A stretch of 64,000 nt of DNA from Bedellia somnulentella (lineage: Eukaryota > Arthropoda > Insecta > Lepidoptera > Bedelliidae), in assembly GCA_963576735.1 (NCBI GenBank), contig OY755189.1, forward strand, positions 868,001 to 932,000, in the 5' to 3' direction. Below the pieces are notes generated by a model that was not told the origin of the DNA, made no database searches, and was given only the letters and a program-made list of their open reading frames with translations. The position numbers and the translations under genes are program-made. Below, in pieces: positions 23,306 to 64,000 of the stretch (positions are counted from its first letter, which is position 1; the number at the start of each line of letters is the position of its first letter).

Positions 23306-23362
23306 CATATACTCACGCCATTAGTTCGCCCCGCCATTAGTCGGGGTAGGCAGAGACGGTAT
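23306..23362 (-). repeat. RTE-like 3' tail fragment
   Basis: CATATACTCACGCCATTAG...GGGGTAGGCAGAGAC is the antisense of the LINE 3' module seen in full at 46040-46108. Confidence 0.65.
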
Positions 23363-23462
23363 GCATGTTCAATTTTTTTCCTAAAAAGCTATATTTCAAG
23401 TAATATAACAATGTAACGCAATTTAATTGTAAGAAAACTTACAGTATATGACATGCAGCGTA

Positions 23463-56492
<33,030 letters not shown>

Positions 56493-56720
56493 TTTGCACT
56501 TGAATCACAACACTAGAGATCAATGAAGAAAACGTAAATTCGTTCATTTGAACTTATTTAACACTTTTTCACTTTTAATAATGTGCAAAATACGTCCAAA
56601 CACGCTGCCGTATCAGCCATATGACTGTTCTAATCTTATCAGAAGAAAATAGGCGACAGATAAAAGAATTCACAGCTAATTAGCATCAACGCGTGGCGGA
56701 CTGCAGCGAGAGACTTACTA
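56493..56720 (-). promoter_or_regulatory. putative Nedd4 long-form promoter / 5' UTR
   Basis: A repeat-free stretch upstream of exon 1. On the plus strand it holds CTTATCAG (56634-56641) and ACAGATAAAAG (56653-56663), both GATA-factor-like sites. Function is inferred from position. Confidence 0.35.
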
Positions 56721-57340
56721 ATTTGTTTTTTATTGCTATCAGTCGTTGCCGTTAATCAACCTTTTTCTTTTACTCTGAACGAACATTTGGAGTTGATGAC
56801 TTTATAATTTTTTATTTGTTTTAAGTTCAAATGTAAAGCAAAGTTATACTAAATCAGATTTTTATCAACGTTATCTTTTGTTTAATTTTATCGGATGATT
56901 ATATTACGTTTCAGTATGAATAAAGGAAATTGACACTTTCAAGGATAAACCCATTTCAATTTTTCTTTTAACTTTTTCCTTTAATTAATAATATATTTCG
57001 ATTACAAAAACATACATTTGCTCATAGCGTTATAGCGCCTTAAAAAAGAATGACATAAACTGGATTTTTTCTCTAAAATAGGAGGGAAAAAATATATTCT
57101 TGCTGAAGATTTTCTAACAATACGGCACCCACACGGAAAGAAGCATGTTGAACTGAGAGGCACTTTACAGTACAGAGCGCAATAAATACAAAACATATTT
57201 CATTCTTCTAAGTCTCTCGTATATCTCACATTGACCTTAAATTTTCACTAAAGTTACATTCTATTTTCGTAAACTGTGATGTGAGTCTGTAATCCGTAGG
57301 ATACGAATATAAACTCTTTATCGTCATATCTGGTAACAAA
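56721..57340. other. intergenic, nothing recognised
   Basis: A+T-rich DNA between the Nedd4 5' end and a SINE-1 copy; the 64-codon minus frame at 57002-57196 has no family resemblance. Confidence 0.5.
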
Positions 57341-57356
57341 TATTATATAATTACGT

Positions 57357-57592
57357 ACATACATGCATATACTCACGGCTATAAATCCCTAAAGGGGTAA
57401 ATTCTTCAGCCACTTTTGGAATTAAACTGGGAAAAATATTGTAATATACACGTTTTTGGTGTGGGTCTCCAATCCAACCACTTTGCCCAAAAATGACCTC
57501 TCGATTTCGAGACGACGAGTCGCCTCTTACGATCACCTATGGAAAGAAATGGGGTAGTGTTAATATAAACTAACACTACCCAGCAATGTATA
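57357..57592 (-). repeat. SINE-1 copy
   Basis: An antisense copy with a partly deleted GAGCTAAGGAATT block and an altered CGATTTCGAGACGACGAGTCG segment before GCCTCTTACG. Confidence 0.8.
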
Positions 57593-57767
57593 TTATATAT
57601 ATTATAATTAAAAGGGACATATTATTGACAAATACATGACAGTAATGTTTACTTTAATTGTGAATTATGAATGTGAATCAATTGTACGTGTTGAATTTTA
57701 TTATAATTATTAGCCACATAATGATGCCACCTAATAAAATAAACATGAATTTTCCTACTCTGTGTAA

Positions 57768-57835
57768 ACATATACATGTACTCTCGCCGTTGGTACATGT
57801 TGTAGGCCATTGAGGTAGGAAGAGACTGTATAAAA
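57768..57835 (-). repeat. RTE-like 3' tail fragment, mutated
   Basis: ACATATACATGTACTCTCGCCGTTGG...CATTGAGGTAGGAAGAGAC keeps the antisense LINE 3' module with substitutions. Confidence 0.5.
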
Positions 57836-57974
57836 TTGAGAAATAAATATGATTCATGTTATAACTAAATGCTACCATTACAGAAGCGATGTGTTTATAT
57901 ACTTTTACAATTTTGAAATTCTCACTTCTTGAGATTCCCATACATTATCATGGGCAATTATATTATTATTTTAC

Positions 57975-58225
57975 TGCCTTGTAGTCCCGGCTTTGAAGGT
58001 CACTAGTCACTACCTCTTTCTCTCAATGGGTATCGTAAGAGGCGACTAAGGCTATGAGGCTTTTTCCGTGGTTTTTGAGCGATGCGGTTAGGGACCCATT
58101 AACAATGATACTTTATTTTTATCATCCTGTCCCCTATCAACTTCCAAATGTTGCTGAGGAGTTTCTAGCTCTAAAGCCCTGGCTTCCCCTTTTTTGGATT
58201 TATGGCCGTGAGTATATGTATGGAA
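57975..58225 (+). repeat. SINE-1 copy, diverged
   Basis: TGTAGTCCCGGCTTTGAAGG through GATGCGGTTAGGGACCC to GGCCGTGAGTATATGTATGG. The B-box-like core GGTTAGGGACC is retained. Confidence 0.8.
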
Positions 58226-58974
58226 ACTTTGGACTTTTAAAAATTACGTTAAATTTTATTAAGTTTGGTAAATTGGTTTCTTTAGGAGGATTTGGTTGAA
58301 AAACGAATTAAAAATTTATTCAGTTTTCAAAAGTACATAATGTTCGTCTTAACCTAGTTAGTTATTTAAAGTACAAAATATAACATTTTCCTGTTCCTGA
58401 GCTAGGTAATTTACCTGTATTTCAGGCAACAATAAACAAAAAAGGCTTAAACTATCAGTTTTCATATAATGGTATTGGTAAGTAGTGTATAAATTATTAT
58501 CAGACTCGATTGTATCTAACTAATTGTATTATTATGATAAAAAATAATAAATAAAAAGTATAAAACCTTTGTTGTAACAAAATACTCTAATAGGTCTCAG
58601 ATGTCCATGATCAAGTTTTTAAAAGACTTACGCCCGATTTCTGAATTGAGTATTCCAGCTGAGAACAACTTAAGTATCGTTCTATAGCATTGAAATCTGA
58701 ACAACTGAATGAGACAAAACGATATTTAAGTCGTTCTCAGCTTACTTCTGGATTAAAAGTTCCCGGAGGTGATGGGTTAGATTTCCAATGAGGGCAATCA
58801 TTTGTATGATTTTTAGTCATAGATATTATAGATATTTGTAATGAATATTAATATAACTTTTTTTATGTATCCTATACCACAAATCATTATTATACTTCTG
58901 TTGGAGCGAATGTGATCTATGTGTTATGTTAATGATTATTCGTATTACTTAAAATAGCATAACATAACATACAT
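58226..58974. other. intergenic, nothing recognised
   Basis: A+T-rich DNA with no open frame or known repeat. Confidence 0.5.
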
Positions 58975-59097
58975 AACATATACTCACGCCAATAGCTCAC
59001 ATTAGTAGGCAGAGACTATCGATCGTCACTTGGTACGATTCCAGCAAACCCCTCTAGCTTAGTTTACATCCATCAATCTTTTCATACTTAAAATAGG
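58975..59097 (-). repeat. RTE-like LINE 3' end with ORF C-terminus
   Basis: Closely related to 43914-44040: ACATATACTCACGCCAATAG...GTAGGCAGAGACTATCGATCG and CATCAATCTTTTCATAC. On the minus strand it keeps much of the RLMDVN..REVC.DR..W pattern. Confidence 0.65.
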
Positions 59098-59159
59098 CAA
59101 ACAATGATGTTAACATAAAAAGGTTATAATCATACTTATTCTTCTGAATATTACGACTT

Positions 59160-60115
59160 AATCTCAATTTTAATTGTTCTGAGGAAACTTAAGACCCTAG
59201 GAGTGTGCGGTGTGGCCCTGCACTGGGTCAAAAGCTACTTGGAGAACCGTAGTCAACTCACAAAGGTTGGGTCATACGAAAGTGACCTTGCGAAAGTCAG
59301 TTTTGGAGTTCAGCAGGGCAGCATCCTGGGCCCTACTCTCTGCTTGGCGTACCTTACCGACTTACTTACTGCTGACCTGGGAACCTACAGGACAATTTGC
59401 TACGCAGATGACACGGCTCTAGTTGGAAGCTCTATTTACCCCCGACTTTTGTATTAGGCTTGTTACATAACTCCTCCTAAACTGTTGATCCTGATTGACT
59501 GAAGTACCTGGGCCTGATACTCGACGAGCCTTAGTAACGAAATGCATGTACTCAACCTGTCGAAGAGAATACATAGACTTATAGGGGTAATGTCACTTCT
59601 CAGAGGCGCTGCAGGTTTTAAGGTTCTGCGGACAGTGTACTTCACTTTGTGCCAATCCCTTCTCGCGCATTGAATTATGGGGAAGGGCAGAAAAACATTT
59701 GTGATAGGATTATAAAGATCTAAGCGCGCTCAGCTAAAGGTCATGCTGAAAAAACCTTTTAGTTACCCCACCGATTTACTTTATAAAGAGGCAGTAATAA
59801 AGAGTCCTCAGTTTGAGGCAGTTGTATATTCACCAGGTTTGCATCTTAATGCATAATTCTGTTCTGTCTTCTATGGAACTGAACCTCCTTAGGTCTTCCC
59901 GGGTCTATCTGATAGTGGTTCCCACGGTAAAGACTACCCTTGCAAAGGCAAAACGGATTGTCGGCCTTCATTACTGTTTATAATAAGGTGGCACAAAAAG
60001 GTCTTATTGACAAAAACGACTCCACCTACCAAGTTAAATTAAATCTGTCTAGGTGGATGCTCGATGCAGGTTACGATGACACAGAAAGCATTCTACATCC
60101 CTGTTGTATATAATA
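59160..60115 (+). pseudogene. LINE reverse-transcriptase fragment with YADD
   Basis: From 59203 an open frame reads GVALHWVKSYLENRSQLTKV, then VSFGVQQGSILGPTLCLAYL and ICYADDTALVG, the motifs B and C of a non-LTR reverse transcriptase (GVQQGSILGP and YADD). After 59457 the homology continues (KYLGLILDE) through stops and frameshifts to a C-terminal VAQKGLIDKNDSTYQVKLNL segment. The 5' two-thirds is missing. It is a dead copy; the clade (jockey/CR1-like) is tentative. Confidence 0.8.
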
Positions 60116-60990
60116 ATATATTTGTATAAAATATTTATTTGAAAATAATTATATATTCATAAATGTATTTTTTTTTATTAAATTTAGTTTGTTAATCATG
60201 TTTTAATTTTTTTCATTATCATCAACTCAATGTATATTTTAATTAACAGTGTAAAATGTTACTATAACTGTCAACTGGATTCCCAAAATACAGGCCTAGC
60301 CTGTTTTGGAACCCCTGCTTAAGTCTGTACTGTAAATGCCTTATTAAACATATTTTTTTTGTTATCATATTTAGCTTAGGCACACACACTGCACCTAGCA
60401 TTCTAACTATTTGAAAAAAGAAGTCATATGCTTTTCGATCTACGTATGTGTGTATCACATCAAATACATGGTTGTGTGTGAAATCTATATTTATCATGAA
60501 CAGTTTATGTTCACTGTTACATAGATATATTGTCGTCTCAACAACCCCGATAAAGCTTACTCTAAAGTCATATGACTTTAGAAAATACACTTTGGCATAG
60601 GCTTAATTTAGGTTTTACATTCTTGCCTATCTGCATCGGAAGCAAGGTTGTGAGGGAAAACTCATAACAAAATGCTGAGTCAGATTCCTTTTTGTTACTG
60701 CGCATCAGAAGTGTTATTGGTTCGTAGTATGTTTTTGTGCCTCAGCATGTTTTTGTTGTTTTATATTATTTATTAAATACTTTTAAATGTTACATTTAAA
60801 AATATTTTTTCATCTTGTGTTTTTAAAACTAGTTGAAAGTCGCTTTTTTGCAGTAGCGTATAAACGTTTTCTTTCCTTCTTTCTTTTTGTTTCATCTGAG
60901 ATCCTAAGGTTTTACGATTGGAATATGGATACATTAGGTATTTGATTTAGTTGTTTTTTTAAAACGAAATTGAATATTTTTATTTTGGTA
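60116..60990. other. intergenic, nothing supported
   Basis: The 115-codon minus frame at 60243-60590 is the longest here but shows no family motif, and it lies next to a dead LINE. I do not call it a gene. Confidence 0.4.
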
Positions 60991-60994
60991 ACGT

Positions 60995-61235
60995 AAACGT
61001 TCACGCCGTTTATCCCCGAAGAGGTTTGCAGCGGTACCAATACTTCTGAACATCACGTGAGAGCGCCACCTAGTGTCCAAAGTAGGTACTCACGTTTTCC
61101 CTCACCGTTAACAACCATGATAAATTAACCACACGTATGACTTTAGAAAAGACATATTGGTTCGACCCGGGATTTGAACTCACGCCTGTCTGTTTACAGG
61201 CGGGTGTTCTATCCATTGGACTATCATGTCGCTAT
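60995..61235 (-). repeat. SINE-2 copy, degenerate
   Basis: Antisense order: GTTCACGCCGTTTATCCCCGA, CAATACTTCTGAACATCACG, CCCTCACCGTTAACAACC and a tRNA-like head with B-box complement GGGATTTGAAC. The middle 100 bp is deleted and a small TGTCTGTTTACAGGCGGG palindrome replaces part of the head. Confidence 0.8.
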
Positions 61236-61239
61236 ACCT

Positions 61240-61700
61240 ACCTATAAGCATAAAGAAGAGAGAAATTTACTCAAAAATATTTTACTAAATTTGAGAAGGA
61301 AATGGACTTATGTTTTTATCTATTCCAATAGGAATAAATGGCGTGTGTGGTATGAAATATTTTGTTTCTAATAATATCTTTCACTTTTATCTCACTCACA
61401 AAATTATAACATTACGTGCTTAATATATAAGTCAGAAACATGTATTGCAAATTGCAACTAATTTTTAGTTCAAATGGTTCAAATGGGCATCGATGCTTAT
61501 TAACATCGATTAAAATTTTTCAATACATCACTGTTTTACTTCGCTACCTACTAATTTCATTCTCACCTCACTCATTTGACTCATTCAAAACAGAATACAT
61601 TGAACAAAAGTACGCAACGCACAGAACAGAATAGTATAGTTGTTTTGTTTTGTTTGTTGATTTGTCAGATGTTCGAAAAAGTTATGTGTTAAAAACATCC
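61240..61700 (+). promoter_or_regulatory. putative CNOT11 promoter / 5' UTR
   Basis: A largely repeat-free stretch upstream of the CNOT11 start. It contains an inverted pair GCATCGATGC...AACATCGATT (61489-61512). An ATG at 61701 opens a 7-codon frame (ending TAA) overlapping the main start. Promoter location is inferred. Confidence 0.3.
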
Positions 61701-61704
61701 ATGA

Positions 61705-61963
61705 ATGAAAAGAAAGCTAAATAAAATAGGTAACGCAAAAGCCCAAAAATGTCGCAAACGCAACAGCTCATCAACGAAAACAGCAAATACATCTTGGAGT
61801 AAGTATTTTACATTGTGTTGTAAATTGAATAATCTCTCGAACCAAATATCATGTATATCTTCTTTTTCAAGTCTTTTCTCGGAGCAGACTGTTGACTCGC
61901 AAACATTAGATTCTATTTGCGCACAAGTACAGAAGAGGTTTTCCAAATCAGAGCACTTTAACC
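61705..61963 (+). CDS. CNOT11: CNOT11 exon 1
   Basis: ATG at 61705 opens MKRKLNKIGNAKAQKCRKRN, a basic Lys/Arg-rich head, then a Ser-rich stretch and SICAQVQKRFSKSEHFN, the part resembling the HYFSKADHF helix of human CNOT11. Donor AACC|GTAAGT, phase 1. The start is the first in-frame ATG, but an out-of-frame ATG precedes it by 4 bp. Confidence 0.75.
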
Positions 61964-63979
61964 GTAAGTATTTCCTATCCTAAGTATTTATTCACGTTTG
62001 ATCACGTGGTGTATTGTTACATCTCATACTGTATGATAATGGCATGTATTTAACGTATTTTTATATTAAATTTATTCACCTTCTTTGATTTTCAATTTCA
62101 GTATGTCTCTTACTATCATCTCTTATAACTGGAGGTGATTTATCACTGCCCGGCCAGCGAGTGGTAGCTCTAGCCCTTATCCATGATATCTACAAGCAGG
62201 ATAACCCATTCAGCCCATTATTCCTGCACTTGTTAGAAGGAAAACCAAGTCTTCTGCCATTGTTGCCGCAAGAGCGATTGTTTATTGGGCAACTGTTTGG
62301 TTACACCTCAGGTTCTAAAGATGTAAGTATATGCAAAAAAATAATATTACATACATATACTCACGGCTATAAATCCCTTAACGGGGTAGCCAGAGCTTTG
62401 GAATGAAAAATTCCTCAGCCACTTTTGGAAGTTGATTGGAGAAAAGATGGTAATAATAAATGTTTTTGGTGACGGGTCTCCAACCACATCGCCCAAAAAT
62501 CACTTACGTAGCCCCATACCCTTAGTAGCCTCTTACGATCACCCACGGGTAGAAATGGGGTAGTGTCATTCTAAGCCGACACTACATGGCTAAATATATT
62601 ATTTGTCAGTAAAAACAACTTACTTCTAACTTTTTATTTTATGTTATTGGAATTATAAATAAAATATAAATAATGATTGATAATATTAATTTATTAAAAC
62701 TATACCATAATCTTAAGACACTAATCAAAATCAAATTTGCTATGAAAGAGAAAATTGAGGTGTGAATTGTTATTTAATGAATATGACATTTGTTTTTGAT
62801 GCCAGGATCAATGATAATTGATAGTCTCTGGCTACTCCAATGAGAACTAATGGCATCAGTATATGTATACATGTATTGTTTTTAATGTAAAACTTGTGTC
62901 CTGCATTTAGCCATCTGTTTAGATCAGGTATCAAGCCTTTATGTCACTTGATATGATAAGGGAATTTTTAATTTTTTCAGTAGATCCCTTAAACACAAAC
63001 ATACATACCCTTCCTTTTGTATAAAATATCATAAATGCATATACTTGAGGCAGCGAAGTTCAAAAACAAAAAGCCAAAGTTTCAGAATCAGTAATTCCAT
63101 ATCGAATTTTGATACATACATATACATACATACATATACTCACGGCTATAAATCCCTAGAAGGGTTAGCCAGAGCTAAGGAATTAAAAATACCTCAGCCA
63201 CTTTTGGAAAATTGAGTGGGGAAGAGATGGTATAGTAAAGGTTGTTGGTGATGGGTCTCCAACCGCATCGCCCAAAAATCCCTTAAAAGCCCCAATACCG
63301 TTAGTCGCCTCTTACGACACCCGTGGGTAAAAAGGGGTAGCGACATTCTAAGCCGGCACTATGCGGCAAAAAGAAATGGGAAAAAGGTTGCAAAATAAAG
63401 TATAGTCTCCATCAGGGTCTCCTGCCAAATCCCCCAAACCCTAAATCGCCTCGAACAACATGAAGAAATTGGTTTGTGCTAGTTTTAGCCTTCTACACAG
63501 CTAAGATATATCTTAATTAAGCATGCCTGTAAAACAATTTATAAAATCACTAGCTTTCCGTCCACGGCTTCGCCTGCGCGGGATTCGGTTATATTGCGGT
63601 ATAACGCAAAACTATAAGAAAACTTTTTATTCCCATGATTTCCCTCAGGGATATCATTTCCCGGGAGAAAAGTACCCTATTATTTAATTCGGACTTATAA
63701 CTATACGTCTACAAAATGTCAAGGCAATCGGTTCAGTAGTTATGGCGTGAAAGCGGAACAAACAAACAAACTGACTTTCTGATTTATAATATTAGTAAGG
63801 ATTATTTTTCCATTTCAGTCATTAAAAAAGACAGCAAAACAAGTAATGGTATGTGAAGTGAACCCCAAAGAGCTGGAGTTTGACTACACTCCGCTTCAAA
63901 CATGTGTCACCGAGCGACTTTCTGAGATGAGCTCTATGGCACGAGCCACAGCGCCGGCTTTAATACCTGTTTCTGATGG
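61705..63979 (+). CDS. CNOT11: CNOT11, CCR4-NOT subunit 11 (exons 1-3, partial)
   Basis: CNOT11 is a metazoan subunit of the CCR4-NOT deadenylase complex and works with CNOT10 on the CNOT1 N-terminus (family knowledge). Three exons join in phase: 61705-61963, 62102-62322, 63819-63979. The second begins LCLLLSSLITGG then QRVVALALIHDIYKQDNPFS and LLPLLPQERLFIGQLFG. The third gives SLKKTAKQVMVCEVNPKELE, DYTPLQTCV and ALIPVSDG. These align from memory with the N-terminal region of human CNOT11 (QRLTALYLLWEMYRTEPL..NPFAASFAHLL, PPEKFFLSQLM, KKTPRQIALMDV). The C-terminal domain lies beyond the window edge. The gene is divergent to Nedd4. Confidence 0.85.
62102..62322 (+). CDS. CNOT11: CNOT11 exon 2
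   Basis: Acceptor TTTCAATTTCAG. It encodes LCLLLSSLITGGDLSLPGQR, VVALALIHDIYKQDNPFSPL, FLHLLEGKPSLLPLLPQERL and FIGQLFGYTSGSKD, helical repeats of the CNOT10-binding N-terminal domain. It ends GAT|GTAAGT in phase 0. Note the overlapping frame that runs on into the downstream SINE; coding stops at the donor. Confidence 0.9.
62349..62592 (-). repeat. SINE-1 copy in CNOT11 intron 2
   Basis: A full antisense copy starting about 27 bp after the exon 2 donor. Confidence 0.85.
62795..62875 (+). repeat. RTE-like 3' tail fragment
   Basis: ATAGTCTCTGGCTACTCCAATGAGAACTAATGGCATCAGTATATG: the sense LINE 3' module with several substitutions and a TATACATGTAT tail. Confidence 0.55.
63117..63370 (-). repeat. 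SINE-1 copy
   Basis: A full antisense copy with a long (CATA)n tail and head CCGGCACTATGCGGC. Confidence 0.85.
63371..63505 (-). repeat. degenerate SINE-1 remnant
   Basis: GAAATGGGAAAAAGGTTGCAA, GGGTCTCCTGCCAAATC and TTAGCCTTCTACACAGCTAAG follow the SINE-1 order directly after a young copy. Confidence 0.6.
63549..63801 (+). repeat. ACTAGC...GGAT dispersed repeat before CNOT11 exon 3
   Basis: It begins ACTAGCTTTCCGTCCACGGC and ends TTTATAATATTAGTAAGGAT, closely matching 28398-28651. It ends only 17 bp before the exon 3 boundary. Confidence 0.75.
63819..63979 (+). CDS. CNOT11: CNOT11 exon 3
   Basis: Acceptor TTTTTCCATTTCAG. Encodes SLKKTAKQVMVCEVNPKELE, FDYTPLQTCVTERLSEMSSM and ARATAPALIPVSDG, ending GG|GTGAGT in phase 2. 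The next exon is outside the window. Confidence 0.85.
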
Positions 63980-64000
63980 GTGAGTTGATTGTATTAACCT

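Noticed and set aside
60243..60590. 115-codon minus-strand ORF as a gene
   Set aside because: No recognisable motif, no splice or promoter context, and it adjoins a dead LINE. A 3' UTR or chance frame is as likely.
61705..61983. 92-codon single-exon reading of the CNOT11 start
   Set aside because: The last codons lie beyond a consensus GTAAGT donor; joining to 62102 restores the CNOT11-like sequence.
62161..62406. 81-codon ORF as a stand-alone gene
   Set aside because: It is CNOT11 exon 2 read through its donor into an antisense SINE-1.

Overview
The window looks like a piece of an insect, most probably lepidopteran, nuclear genome. It is A+T-rich, its genes are split by introns, and the dispersed repeats (ACTAGC...GGAT elements, tRNA-derived SINEs, (TATG)n-tailed repeats) are of kinds I associate with moths and butterflies. 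The insect-type protein sequence of the genes fits. The order assignment is inference.

Layout. Positions 1-23,000 hold no host gene I can support. They contain a BEL/Pao LTR retrotransposon complex (2359-9262; three near-identical LTRs, two internal regions with different deletions), a 39-bp minisatellite (11479-11637), a P-superfamily-like DNA transposon with a THAP exon and a perfect 8-bp target duplication (12496-14401; carrying a mariner fragment and a SINE), and several inverted-repeat elements. Positions 23463-56492, minus strand, are one gene, the HECT-type E3 ubiquitin ligase Nedd4. I could assemble 20 coding exons whose phases all agree and that sum to 3039 nt (1012 codons plus stop): C2 domain, three WW domains, HECT domain. 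An alternative 24-nt first exon (51069-51092) would give a 964-residue form. Positions 61705-63979, plus strand, are the first three coding exons of CNOT11, a CCR4-NOT subunit, which runs off the right edge. The two genes are divergently arranged around about 5 kb of repeat-filled DNA.

The most interesting material is the repeat ecology. At least two unrelated SINE families and the 3' ends of an RTE-like LINE share the same short 3' module: a CCCC/GGGG stem-loop, then a GGCGTGA-like motif, then a (TATG)n or (TTATG)n tail. This suggests the SINEs borrow the LINE's machinery. Many copies have perfect 10-15-bp target duplications readable in this window. A third tRNA-like family has produced two palindromic copies, one a perfect 106-bp spacerless inverted repeat, each bounded by its own target duplication. 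Nedd4 itself shows a decaying partial duplication of a HECT exon, a frame-neutral 198-codon acidic cassette exon, and a catalytic-cysteine codon split by its last intron.

All calls come from reading the sequence and from memory of protein families; no database search was run.
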